A stretch of 64,000 nucleotides of DNA from Platerodrilus igneus (Eukaryota > Arthropoda > Insecta > Coleoptera > Lycidae). The position numbers were made by a program, and so were the translations under genes. Every line of letters begins with the position of its first letter. Position 1 is the first letter of the stretch. Location of the stretch: the NCBI GenBank assembly GCA_036346225.1, contig JARFIW010000453.1, positions 8,370,001 to 8,434,000 on the forward strand. The letters run 5' to 3'. The notes beneath the pieces were generated by a model. It was not told the DNA's origin, searched no databases, and saw only the letters and a list, made by a program, of their open reading frames with translations. Below are positions 10,547 to 21,714 of the stretch, one piece after another.

Positions 10547-12070
10547 ACTGTGATATTTCTTATCGTGCCCCTACGATGGGTGTCAATTTTTATTGCTATG
10601 AAATTCACCTTTTGATATGCAATATAATTTAAGGATTTTACCCCGACTAGCTTACTGAATAAATCTTATTGAATTCAAATATAGCAATTCTAGAACATCA
10701 AGATAATAATCGATAATATGTACGATACTCAAAATTTTCCTTATTATACAAAATATCTACATTTACCAGATTTATGCTTTTCTGAAAGCCAGCAAAAATA
10801 TCTTTTAATTACATTCAGGGACCATCGAACGTTCCCAAGATTCCTTCCCCTGTTCTCATATTTTTCATATAACCTTTTTGATGACTCTTACAAATATACA
10901 ATGTATAGCAAATATTAAATTGGAAACAGTCTTTCAATAATAAAGTGTTTTAAAATTGCTAACCTGGAATGGTTTCTGGAGTTCCATCCTAGTCGATGGT
11001 CTGCATCCCCTTGCTGTGTCCGCTTTACTTATTGGCCAGAATTGTCCATCTTTTCTTTTTGATATTTTATGTTGGCGTTCAGACATCAACCAAATTGTCT
11101 CCATAGAATGGCATCAACAAAATGCCGTCCCCATATAAGAATCGCCTCCCATCAAAATCGCTTCCAATTAAAGTCGTACCAAATTAAAGTATCGCCTCCA
11201 ATTAAAATATGTCCCAAATTAAATTACGTCCAAAATTATAGTATGTCCCAAATTAAAGGACGTCCAAATTAAAATTTGTCTAAAACTAAAGCCCTGTTTT
11301 GTTAATATTAGAAATGAATTTAATTATGTTGTTTAACTTACGTGAGTTTTACCACCTTCGAACATAGTTGTTGCTCAGTTAAATATAGACTAAAATGTTA
11401 TTCAGTTTCAATTGTATATATAAGCCCTTCCTCCAATAGTTTACATTGGCGTGTTTATAATCAAGGCTTGTACCTTTCCTTATCTGGCAAAACAAAGAAT
11501 TTTTACAAATTACTTAGTTTAAATCTTTGACGAATGCTCTATTCATCACGTGCGCGTTCAGCATATTATAGCAATATAATCGGATTTCCCATTTTTGGCT
11601 TTTCATCAAGTCGCGTATTCGATGTTTGTCAATTTATCATATAATTGAATCGTCTGGTGTTTATTTGTTTGCCACAGAATGTTGGTTTTCTGAACAAATG
11701 TGTTCCTCTCTAGTCACGTAACTATTTTCTAATAATGAATTATTTAAGATGCGTATACGTTGATATTTTCGACGCAATTATTAAATATTTGGAATGCCAA
11801 TTTATCTATGTTTCCGGTAATTTAATTTTGATGCAATATGTTGCGTTTTAAAATCTTATCTTCACTTGTAACTATACTTAAACATATTTATGTTCTCATG
11901 CATTTAATTACATATCTTTTATATACAGTGTCCTCTTAATTGACATTATGTAGAATAGTCGATTTACTCTTATAATTTTCGGAATTATTTGATTTTCTTA
12001 AAGTTAAAATTGTTTATATTTATCTTACGACCGCTATGACTGAATCTACCCTTAAACTACTCTCTTATAG

Positions 12071-12071
<1 letters not shown>
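10543..12071 (-). mobile_element. Block E: LTR-sized non-coding element, family 2
   Basis: A 1.53-kb unit between (TA)n tracts. Its right end (about 11930-12071) matches the reverse complement of the left end of block F (12133-12270), so E and F are inverted relatives. On the minus strand it has TTATATATAC (about 11413-11422), a TTTTAGTC initiator-like site about 30 nt on, and GTAAGT at 11336-11341. Immediately beyond the donor is a degenerate array with units like TTTAATTTGGGACGTA (11130-11290). No credible ORF is present. Confidence 0.5.
11130..11290 (-). repeat. Degenerate short tandem array in block E
   Basis: About nine imperfect units of 16-18 bp. On the plus strand they read CGTCCAAATTAAA, GTCCCAAATTAAA or CCTCCAATTAAA. 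The array begins shortly after the putative 5' splice donor of block E in transcript orientation. Confidence 0.75.

Positions 12072-12132
<61 letters not shown>
12072..12132. repeat. (TA)n tracts 4, palindromic junction of blocks E and F
   Basis: Two TA runs separated by TTGC, flanked by ATAGCAA on the left and TTGCTATGATAA on the right. The whole junction is a near-perfect palindrome between the inverted blocks E and F. Confidence 0.9.
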
Positions 12133-12136
<4 letters not shown>

Positions 12137-13998
12137 CTATGATAATAGAGTAAGATAAATAAAAATATAATTAACGTTAAGAAAACCAAATAATTCCACC
12201 ATTAAATAAGAGTAAATCGACCATTTTACAAAAAGTAAATAGCGAGCACATTGTATATAAATTATAACCAATTTAATTTATAAGAAGGAAGCTCATTTTG
12301 CAATAATCAGATACTATTTAGCTAAAATAATAATGGGAACGTCGTATAAACGTTTAAATTAAATATAAAAGTCCAAAATTGGAAAGAAACTAGTAAAAAT
12401 AAAGTTTTAAACGCAACTGATTGCATCAAAATAAATACATAATCGGGAATGATAAACAACCTGGAATTCTAGCTATTTAATAATTTTACTGAGAATGTCA
12501 AAGCATTCAACGCATTCAAATGCGTCATTATTAGAAAGATGAGTAGGTGACTAGGAATATCACATTTGCATACAAATCCGACATATTTGGTGTAACAAGC
12601 AATATAACAGGCGGTTCTTGATACGATAAGGTTTGGAATATAATCGACACAAGCATAAAATACGTGACAAAATGCAATGAATACTTGGAAATTCTGAGAA
12701 TATGCGACAAAATATTAAACGTCTACGTCCGAGATTTAATGACGGAACAACAATTGGAATCAGGGAATTTTAAGAAATACCGAGTTCTACAGAGATAGGC
12801 GCAAAGTACAAGCCTTGATTTACAAACACACCAACTAGAACGTGGATAGGAGAAGTCAATAAATACCATAGGGAACTCGTAAACATTTAGTATCTCTTCA
12901 ACAAGGCGCGAACCACGTCAATTTAAAGTGAAAGGCTATGTACAAGTGAAACTTAGTGGAAGTCAATAAATTCTTCAAAATTGTGAAAAGTAAAAGTGCC
13001 AATTTATGCAACGAAAAATAGCCGTTTTACGCTTAAAACGTAAGGTAAACTATAAATTGAATTTAATAATTTTGGGTTCCAGTTATACCTCTAATAATAC
13101 GTCCAACTATACGTCCAATTATACGTTCAATATACCTCTAATTAACCATCTAATTAACGTCTAAAAAAGCCTTAATTAAATATCTAAATACACTTCAAAA
13201 AATATTATAAAACGTGAAGGTACTCAAATTGAACTACAAGAGACTTAGAGTTAATCCAGAAATCTGAGACAAAAATTCAAGCAACCATTAATAAATTACT
13301 TTGGCCAACAAGTGAAGCAAGTCAAGCCGTAGCAATCAAGGGGTGCTCACCACTAATATTCAGAGGCAGTTCCTAGCAAGGAAAACACAGGTTAGAGATC
13401 TTATTTATTATTAGTAAATCAGTTTTAATATTTTTTATATATCGAATATCTATAAGGGTCAACAAAAAGGTCATTTGAGATTTTGAAAAATAGATAAAGC
13501 ATCGTTTGAACGTTCAAAAGGTACTTGAGAGTAATTACAGAGATATTTTTGCTGACTTTCAGAAAATATAAATTTGGTGGAAAAAAGTAAATGTTAATAT
13601 TTTATTCAGGGGCTAATTTTTGGATGTTGAACAAATCAACAAGTCGTTGATATAAAAAGCTGTACATATTATCGATCATTATATTGTGAAATTTTTGGAT
13701 TGCTTCATTTACTTTAACAGACAAATAATATAAAGGAAATGGTTTAAAACAATCTTTATTGTTGTGAAGTAGGGCATTCTGTATTTGAAAGATTGAGCTA
13801 GCCGAGGAAACAAATTCAAGGAATTATAGGATATTAAAGGGGCATATCACAGCAATGAAAATGACCAATATTGGGGCTTGAAATAAGGGGCTATTCGCAG
13901 CAAATTAATTTGGCACACCAACGTAAGGGGATATATTCACAGCAAAGAAAGGGGCACACCGACCGTGAGGCTTAAATGAAATAAGAGTATATTCACAG

Positions 13999-14000
<2 letters not shown>
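12133..14000 (+). mobile_element. Block F: LTR-sized non-coding element, family 2, inverted relative of E
   Basis: A 1.87-kb unit between (TA)n tracts, with left-end homology to the reverse complement of block E. On the plus strand a weak TATA-like AATAAATACC (about 12858) precedes ATTTAGTATC by roughly 30 nt. A donor-like GTAAGG lies at 13040-13045, followed by a degenerate array with ACGTCCAATTATA-like units (13085-13170). Its last 60 bp contain three CACAGCAA motifs. No ORF is present. Confidence 0.5.
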
Positions 14001-14045
<45 letters not shown>

Positions 14046-14046
14046 T
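14001..14046. repeat. (TA)n tract 5
   Basis: TA run between CACAGCAA (block F end) and TTACTGTAATAC (block G start). Confidence 0.95.
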
Positions 14047-16431
14047 TACTGTAATACTTGGGGGTTAAAAGGGCATTATTTATTCATGTTGTAATTTATT
14101 TCGTAATTCAGCATGAAAAAATAACTAAGCAACCTTGAAGAACACTTTCATTGTCTGTAGTTTTAAAGTTAACAATTTTTGTAACGCATTTCAAGAAACT
14201 AAAAATTTCAGAAACTTTTAAATACTCTTAAAGTATAGCTGGTATTATATTAAAACAACCCCTTGTAGAATAAAGCATTTAAATTTTATGGTTAAAAGCA
14301 AACTTTTTTAATAAGGGTAGGAATATTTTCTAAAACGCTTTTCTAAGATTTCAAATCGGTTAGTTTACTAGCAAGGTTGGCCGTTATGTTATTTCCGAGA
14401 AGTTTTAAACGTGTTGTTTTGAGGAAACTTTTCCTAGTATCATTAAATTCTAAACGAATGTAACCGTCGCAATTTTCTTGGATTTTGTCAAGAAGGGTAG
14501 ATTAAAACGTTGAATAAATAACAGAAATTCCACCGCTGTCAATTAGGATTGATTTATAGCCTCGTTAAAACGATATAAAACTTAATTTGGAGCAAGTCTT
14601 TGGTCGGTTACGAAAATAGCTTGTGAACAGGAAAACAAAGAGATTATTAGGTAGCATAGGTACACATAAAATGGAGATAACACGTGTTAACATGGGCATA
14701 GTTTGAACGTTAATTGGAGTGGGTAAACAGTATCTCGGGTACAACGAAACTTGAAAACACGGTATAAGAGAGATAGTTAATTTAGCGTGTAGGGTAAAGC
14801 GAGATGGAGATAACATGGGTTGTGTTAGGGGCGTATTTTAAACGTTAACTATCGTCAGCTGGGTTGAATATACACAATGTGATTGGAGGGAAATATTGAA
14901 ACACAAGGAAATCATTTTTAGTAAGGCACGCGTGGTGGTTAACGTCAAGTGATTTTCAGAGAAACGAGTTTCGGTTAGAGCAATGCCGGGAATTACTGTG
15001 TACGTTAGTTAATATGTTTGTGGAAAAGAGTGGCCGTTGAGGTTTTTCATTGAATTTTTGTGCAGTGTTTGTATGGTTAAAATTTTCTGGAATTAACTGG
15101 TTTTGAGGGGATGCGCGGCATTATATAAACTGGAGAACATGGAGGGAAGGTCTTCTTAGTCTTCGACAAGCTCTAAATGCTTTTACTCTTCGAACAGTGT
15201 AAAACTCTCTATTAGTTTGCAACTAACTTACTGCTAAGTTTTTAACTAGCGTACGTTACTATTAATGTTCTTCAAGCTGAACGGTCCCATACAAAAATGC
15301 TTTTACATTTTGCATAAAAGTTAAGGTTACATAAGTAGAAACAATTTGCTTTAAGTTGTAATGAATATGCCATTGGAAAATGGAGTAGATGTCAGTGTTT
15401 GGTCGATGTTGTAATTACCAACAAATAATGGTATCAGTGGAAGAGTCTGGAGAGTTTGGATGCACTATCTAATTGGTAGACGAAGTGAATTTGTGGTAAT
15501 ATGGTTGCAGCTTGCAGTCGAGGCTATTGCAGTCCAGATTGGTATGATAAAAGATCCGTGTGTAGTTATAGAATCCAGGTAATTGATATTTTTCCATTGT
15601 ATCTGTGTAGAAACTGGTGCATAACGACTTAGTGCATTGAAGTATATAATTTTTATGTATAAAAAGGGCAAACAGGAAAAAGTTCAAATTGAACAATTTG
15701 AGTTGAATTAGGTTAATTGTATTTATGAGTGATGCATGGCATCTGTAATAATTAATTTATGTACAAGGTAAGAGGATCTTTTCGAATATTGATGTGCAGA
15801 AATTAACACGAAACGTAAGGTTTTACTATGAGCTCGTATTAAACCAGAATTAAAGTCAGAAACGTGGTAAAGCCCTATTTCTTTTTTTTTTATTTTATTA
15901 ACTGAAAATATTTATATGAGGTAATTATGGATATTGAAACATACTGTTAAGAGAATAATTTGGGGGATGTATATAGCTTTTATCAGAGATTTTCAATTAA
16001 TTGAGGCTTGTTTCCATTATATAGGTAATTGGATATATTATCTGATATAAATGTTGAATTTAAGATGTGTATATAATGTGTAAACAATGTGTGAATAAGG
16101 AGTCTAATTTTTATATTGGCGTGTACTTTATGTCTGGTATGTTAATAAAAGTAGGGGATGTGCCGTTGCAGCGTTTTATGTTGTTTTAAATAGTTAGTTT
16201 TATTTTCAGGAAGCAACTGAGCAGCCGTGGCAAGGTTTTGTTTTCAGATCCTGAGCTCGTAGCTATTAATGACGCCCACGTCACTTAAGTTTATAAACAG
16301 CCGTTGCAGCCCAGAGAGCGCAGCATTAAATGACACACAAAAACCGGGACTTTTTGTATTATTGGGTCACGTCCAGTAACGGACGTCGTAGTAATAAATA
16401 GACAACAAATCGTGAAACTCGATGCTCGCAA
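14047..16431 (+). mobile_element. Block G: non-coding (TA)n-bounded element
   Basis: A 2.4-kb unit between (TA)n tracts 5 and 6. I could not align it end to end with the other blocks. TATATAAACTGG at about 15122 followed 30-34 nt later by CTTAGTCTTCG is a plausible plus-strand core promoter. An internal diverged repeat of about 130-bp period is visible (14670-14716 and 14801-14850, sharing ATGGAGATAACA and GAACGTTAA/AAACGTTAAC). Small ORFs on the minus strand are not convincing. Confidence 0.4.
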
Positions 16432-16433
16432 CA

Positions 16434-16487
<54 letters not shown>
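16432..16487. repeat. (TA)n tract 6
   Basis: TA run with a single TG interruption between GCAACAA (block G) and TTGATATGATAACG (block B). Confidence 0.95.
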
Positions 16488-16489
<2 letters not shown>

Positions 16490-18167
16490 ATATGATAACG
16501 CTGTACTCGGTGTCAATGGACGTTTTCTTATGACTCTACCTCTCTGTGTTTTCTAATCAAATTTAAATCTTACTAATTTTACTATTATGCCATGGCTAGC
16601 TTTTATTATCTACACAGAGTGCACAACGTTACGATGATCAATTTTTTCTTCTTCGCCGCTTTCTGATTACCTGTCTGTTTGAATTATAAAACGAAGTTAA
16701 TTAATTTCATATAATGAAAAGAAATATTATGTACAACATTTGAAAATTATTAAAATACACCCTTCAATCAATTAATATCATAAGTCTTATATATCCCCAA
16801 ATTTATATGCTTCGCAATCAATCTAAAATCACCAAAAACTACCCTTTTTACCAAAGAAAGCTTGAACGTTCTAAACCCCTTTATAATATTACGTACTTTT
16901 AAAGTATGCAATGTTTGTGCTGACTTCGTTACACTCTTATATAAATTACGTAAATTCAGTATTCAAATTTAAATAGAAAGATATCTTAAAACTAATTAGA
17001 TCTGACCTGTTACTGCTCTGCTTAATTGAACCCCTTGGTTTCCATAAATTGCTTCGTGCTTCTTTGTTTTATTTGCATTGAATCTCGCAACTCAAAACTG
17101 TACTAAAATTGTCGACGCTGATTTTAAGTATTACATTAATCCATTTAAAATATCACCATATTCGAATTATTATATCTATCCACACATTTTCAAATGTTAT
17201 ACCATCAATTAAAATTTTCCATGCATTTAAATTATTATACCATCCATTAGGATTTGAATTATTATATCTATCCTCGAATTATCCATCCATTCAGAATTAT
17301 TATCAACCAATTCGGAATTATTGTCACCTAATTAGGACTAGGAGCTCTATTATTATATTATTAGTTTAAATAAATTACCCCAAATTCTACTCACCTTAAA
17401 CGGCAAATGAAATTTTCATATTTGTAGCACTTATTTGTCACTATTTATTTTATTAAACATTTAAAATTACGCGTGATTTTTGATTCAGACTGGCGCAGCT
17501 TTGCCCTCTTGAGTTAAAACTGAACTGTGTTATCATGGCTCGCTATTAAATATAGGCTGATCCCACTTGCATGTGGGTTGGGGTTTCAACAAGTCTGTAG
17601 CTATCTAAACCAATAAGGTCTTTGTATTTCCTGCATTTTCTGATGTGATATATTCGGTTTTCCGGGTAATGGTTGTTTGCCACAGATGCCTCGTTATCTA
17701 AACCATACGTTGTTTTGTGTAGATATCGCCTTTTCCATAATTAACCAAAATACATGATGTAACTTCAACTTCGATTTTCGTGTATGTTTATTTATTTACA
17801 AATCTTTAATTACATTTACTATCATTTTCTCCTGAATGAGCGTACTTCTACTGAAAGATATTTTCACTTTGCATTGTTTAAAATTAATAAAGCTCTATAT
17901 ACCGAGTGTCAAATGCTTATTATTTACTTAATGTATGAATTACCTACTTCTATGCTAAATATGCGTCCTATTGTTGTAAGATGTGTTTATTTGCTTAAAA
18001 CTAATTATGCTCTATATACAGGGTGTTAAATGCTTACTATTTACATAATATCCAAATTATTTAATTTTCTATCAAATAAATGCAGTTTTCTGCTTCCTAT
18101 GCAAATTTATGGTTACTGCACGACCATTGCTATACAATACACCCCTAAACAACCCCTTATCGCAGCA

Positions 18168-18168
<1 letters not shown>
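16488..18168 (-). mobile_element. Block B: LTR-sized non-coding element, family 1
   Basis: A 1.68-kb unit homologous to blocks A, C and D. Its ends, TTGATATGATAACG and the reverse complement of CTTATCGCAGCAA, form an imperfect inverted repeat (about 10 of 14 positions). On the minus strand TATATTTA (17547-17554), TCAGTT (A at 17521) and GTGAGT (17394-17389, context TTTAAGGTGAGTAG) make a promoter plus splice-donor module. A degenerate short-repeat array (CCATTCGAATTATTATC-like units, 17140-17340) follows. It lacks about 60 bp found at the outer end of blocks A and D. Confidence 0.55.
17389..17554 (-). promoter_or_regulatory. Block B core promoter and 5' splice donor
   Basis: TATA box 31-33 nt upstream of a TCAGTTTTAACTC initiator, then a strong AAG|GTGAGT donor about 127 nt downstream. 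The order and spacing match blocks A and D. Confidence 0.55.

Positions 18169-18210
<42 letters not shown>
18169..18210. repeat. (TA)n tract 7
   Basis: TA run between block B and the hammerhead-bearing inverted-repeat element. Confidence 0.95.
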
Positions 18211-18214
<4 letters not shown>

Positions 18215-18250
18215 AATATGTAAATTTAATGAGTTTTAAAATAATATTAA

Positions 18251-18293
18251 AAAATGAAATTTATTGGCAAGTGACTCAATATTAGCCACAAGG
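18251..18293 (+). repeat. Inverted repeat arm 1 (43 bp, perfect)
   Basis: The arm reads AAAATGAAATTTATTGGC... and ends ...TTAGCCACAAGG. Its exact reverse complement is at 18428-18470. A transcript would form a long stem closing over the ribozyme. Confidence 0.95.
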
Positions 18294-18379
18294 TGAAACA
18301 GCATGAAGGCACAAATTGTGGGCTAGGTGATGCTGTACTTCCCAGAATGTGTTCGTGTTAAATATTACATCTTTGCTAC

Positions 18380-18424
18380 TCCTGTCCTGATGAGCCCCAA
18401 TTAGGGCGAAACGCGTCGACAGGA
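18380..18424 (+). ncRNA. Hammerhead self-cleaving ribozyme (type I)
   Basis: All core elements are present. The stem I 5' strand is TCCTGTC (18380-18386), then CTGATGA (18387-18393), then stem II GCCC/GGGC around a CAATTA loop (18394-18407), then GAAA (18408-18411). A minimal stem III (ACGCGT, 18411-18416) follows, with the cleavage triplet GTC and predicted cleavage after C18417. The stem I 3' strand GACAGGA (18418-18424) pairs perfectly with the 5' strand. The very short stem III is like that of ribozymes in Penelope-like elements and retrozymes, which often act as dimers. Activity is inferred from the motif. Confidence 0.88.
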
Positions 18425-18427
18425 TGC

Positions 18428-18464
18428 CCTTGTGGCTAATATTGAGTCACTTGCCAATAAATTT

Positions 18465-18470
<6 letters not shown>
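18428..18470 (-). repeat. Inverted repeat arm 2 (43 bp, perfect)
   Basis: Exact reverse complement of 18251-18293. It begins 4 nt after the ribozyme's stem I and runs directly into (TA)n tract 8. Confidence 0.95.

Positions 18471-18499
<29 letters not shown>
18471..18499. repeat. (TA)n tract 8
   Basis: TA run between the inverted-repeat element and block C (TTGATATGATAACG). Confidence 0.95.
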
Positions 18500-18500
<1 letters not shown>

Positions 18501-18502
<2 letters not shown>

Positions 18503-20294
18503 ATATGATAACGCCGTACTCGGTGTAATGAACGTTTTTACTTAACGCCACCGCTGTGTGTTCTCACTTCAAATTTTACTAATTTTATTTTTATGCCAAG
18601 GCTAGCTCTTTTTAATCTACACAGAGTGCACAACGTTACGGCGATTAATTTTTCTCTTTTCCACCCCTTTATAATTATTTGTTTGAATTGATAAAACGAA
18701 GTCAATTAATTTTATATAATGAACGGAAATAATAATTACAATTTTTGGAAATTCTTTAAATACACTCCTCAATCAATCAATATCATATGTATCATTTATC
18801 CCAAAATTTATATGCTTTGAATTCAATCTAAAGTCACCAAAAACTAACTCTTTACCAAAGAAACCTGGAAGGTTCTAGACCTCTCTATAATGTATTACGT
18901 AAGTATTACGCAATGTTTGTTGTTGACTTCAATACAAGTTTTATATAAATTGAATAAATTCAGTATTGAAATTTAAATAGAAAAATATCTTAAATTTAAA
19001 TAGATCTGACCTGCGATATGTTCGTGTTGTGGATCAACACCCCTTTGTTGTTCTCATTTCGTCTACCAATGCTCTGCTTAGTTGAACCAGTACAGTTATC
19101 CCTCGTTTTCCAAAAATTACTTCGTGCTTCTTTATTTTATCTGCCTTGAATCTCTTCCCTTCAATGCTTTCGACGCAAATCAAAATTGTACCACAACTGT
19201 ACCAAAATATAATTGTCGACGCTGATTTGAAACACTATATTGACCCAGATTTGAATTATTATTCTTGTCGGCACATACTTAAAATATTATTATCGACCCA
19301 ACTTGAGTTATTCAGAAGTACACCACAAATTTGAAACCCTATTATTATAAATATTTAGTTTAAATCAATTATTCGAATTCTACTCACGTTTTCTATAAAA
19401 AACGGCAAAAAGTTTTTGTAATCGTTGCACTATTATTTCTGTAATATACACCTGATATTATATTGTATCTTTTTTAAATTACGCGTAACTTTCCGGTTAG
19501 CAGTGACGCAGCTTTGACGTGCATGAGTTATGAACTATATGAACTATATAGGCTCTTCCCACTTACATGTGGGCTGGGTTTTTAAGCAGTCTTGCAGATA
19601 TTTCAACCAACCAGGTCTTTAATATTCCCCGCATTTCAAAGTTGTTTCTGATTAATTTCTTCCGTTTTCTGTGTAATATTTATTTGCTATAGATACCTTG
19701 TTATCTTTGCCAGACTTTGTTTTGTATAGATATCGCCTTTTGGATAATTGAACAAAATAAATGATGTAACTTCAATGCTGTTTTTGTTTATGTATTTTTA
19801 TGCGTGTTTGAAACTGCGTTTTCTTATCAAAAATGTTTATTGTTCAGCGTAATTGCATAAAGCTTTGTTAGGTTTTATCTTTTATCTTTGTATTTCTTTT
19901 ATAACTGATTAGAACACTTTTCAACACGTGTTTAATTATATGTACTAACATTTCTTCTGAATACGCGTACTTTTGTTGAAAGATATGGTCACTGGCTTTA
20001 CTTAAAATTAATAATGGTTTATATACAGAGTGTTAAATGCTTGCTATTTACATAATATATGAATTACCTATTTTTCTGCTAAATACGCGTTCTTTTATTG
20101 TAAGATATGCTTACTTGCATCGCTTAAAGCTAATTATGGTCTATATATAGGGTGTTAAATGCTTGGTATTTACATAATATACGAATTACTTAATTTTCTG
20201 CTAAATAAATGCCGGTTTCGGCTTCCTATTGCAATTTATGGTTACTACACGACCCTTGCTACTCAATACACCCCTAAACAACCCCTTATCACAG

Positions 20295-20296
<2 letters not shown>
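18501..20296 (-). mobile_element. Block C: LTR-sized non-coding element, family 1
   Basis: A 1.8-kb unit in the same orientation as block B and homologous along its length, starting with the same TTGATATGATAACG and ending CTTATCACAGCAA before (TA)n. On the minus strand CCTATATAG (about 19548) and the donor GTGAGT (19382-19387) keep the module of blocks A, B and D, but the initiator is less clear. A degenerate repeat array lies at 19200-19330. Near its right end the GGTGTTAAATGC motif with TATATA occurs twice (about 20025 and 20150), an internal duplication absent from block A. Confidence 0.5.

Positions 20297-20340
<44 letters not shown>
20297..20340. repeat. (TA)n tract 9
   Basis: TA run between block C (CACAGCAA) and block H. 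Confidence 0.95.
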
Positions 20341-20342
<2 letters not shown>

Positions 20343-21660
20343 TATCTTCAAATTTCGATCGATGATTAAATTATAAATAGGATTTATTAACTGATCTAGC
20401 GGTTACAGTATAAAAAACACTTTTTTTCTTAATCAAGCATTCAATACAGTTTATTTCCTCATCAGGATTCTAACAGAGGTTAAAAAACAAATAACAAATG
20501 ATATGACTGCATTAACATATTTACATGAACGGAGTTATTGCATGTATTTACTAGGTTTACACATTAAAGTAAATGAAAAGTTAAAAACTAAAAACTACAC
20601 TACATTTAAAATAGCTGTCCAACTGAACGTTCATGGTCAGAAGCCTATTCATTAACAACTTCTTACAGAGTTCTGTATATAAACAAGATAGACTGTCAGT
20701 AATAAATAAACCTAAAAAGCATGTTTTAATAATACAGTATACTTATTTAGCAGCTCGTGGATTTATTGGCAATTTGAAGTGATTTTTGAAAACTGAGAAC
20801 ATACAACGACATACGAGTTTTCAACTTTTCATTTATTTCAATTAGCACTGTTTTATAAATTCGACTAAATAGTAAACAACAAAATATAATCCAGGGCATG
20901 TCGCATATAATACGACTTAAAACTAAGTCTACTTACAAACCTCTATGTGTACGCAAAATAAAAATGTTGCGCTGTCTCTGACCAAAAAGAAAAGAGCTTG
21001 AGATATAGAAACAATAAGGAACACCGAACAGTTTTTTTTAATCTCTATGCAAAAAAAAAATCAAATATCAACTACGATTACAAACATTAAATTCTATAAA
21101 CCTCCCTGAAATTGCTTTATATCAACTCAAAACTTTACATATATAATCTTTGAAGTAAGTTTGTAACTTCGTTTACAAAACGTTAAAAAAAAATGGAAAA
21201 TAAGGCGGGGAGTCATAATAGAGATTTATCACAAAAAAGGAGAAATCAGAATCGGGTAAGGTCACAATATAAAATAAATAAACAAATGGCCGAATTCGTA
21301 CTTAACATTGGCGGACCTTCTAAGAAGGTACTATACCCAATGCTAATTGAGGATGTTGGATTACTGAAACTAATACATTTCTAGCTAATTGATAATGAAT
21401 AATTTTGCCTAGCATGGGGAAAGGAATTCGAGCATAGAAAACGAAAATCAATATAAATTGTTGGTTATTTTGCAAAAAGAAAAGCCCGTGACCGGTTTCA
21501 CTGTTCTTGCAAATCATCAGACGGACGCATCCCTTTTTGCAAAACAACCAACTAAGTTCTGGGATTATACACAAATCAAGGTGTATTTATATTACAAACA
21601 GTTTCTCATACGCCCTCTATACTCGAATGTAAGCAACTAACCATCGGTAACTTTTATTTA
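20341..21660. mobile_element. Block H: (TA)n-bounded AT-rich unit with a decayed hammerhead
   Basis: A 1.3-kb unit between (TA)n tracts 9 and 10, not visibly related to families 1 or 2. It contains the decayed hammerhead-like motif at 21484-21528 (minus). Short frames at 21193-21384 (+) and 21320-21574 (-) show no recognisable domain. I infer a mobile-element remnant from its position in the chain and from the ribozyme motif. It might be Penelope-derived. Confidence 0.35.
21484..21528 (-). ncRNA. Degenerate hammerhead-like motif
   Basis: On the minus strand the order is GTCCGT, CTGATGA (21514-21520), a 14-nt stem II region, GAAA (21496-21499), ACCGGT as a minimal stem III, TC, then ACGGGC (21484-21489). 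GTCCGT pairs with ACGGGC with one G-U pair, giving a 6-bp stem I. Stem II is poor, with a mismatch at its base and only about three pairs. The layout equals the ribozyme at 18380-18424, with ACCGGT in place of ACGCGT. Likely inactive or weak. Confidence 0.4.
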
Positions 21661-21714
21661 TTTATATATATTATACATATATATATATATATGCGTATAT
21701 ATATATATATATAT
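21661..21714. repeat. (TA)n tract 10
   Basis: TA-rich run with TACA and GCG interruptions between block H and block D (TTGCTGTGATAAGG). Confidence 0.9.

Larger units (their letters stand above)
18211..18470 (+). mobile_element. Small inverted-repeat element carrying a hammerhead ribozyme
   Basis: A unit of about 260 bp between (TA)n tracts 7 and 8, so it separates blocks B and C. Its body is bounded by a perfect 43-bp inverted repeat (18251-18293 and 18428-18470; arm 1 begins AAAATGAAATTTATTGG). Between the arms lies a canonical hammerhead ribozyme (18380-18424). Hammerheads with a tiny stem III are established components of Penelope-like element terminal repeats, so a Penelope-derived pLTR piece is the best guess. 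No protein is encoded. Confidence 0.65.

Noticed and set aside
17784..20365. Plus-strand frames of 60-81 codons ending in YIYIYI in blocks B and C
   Set aside because: Frames run into the (TA)n tracts and are not conserved between the homologous blocks.
20450..20480. CTGATGAGG on the minus strand in block H
   Set aside because: A GAAT replaces GAAA and I found no cleavage triplet or stem I pairing, so it is not a hammerhead.
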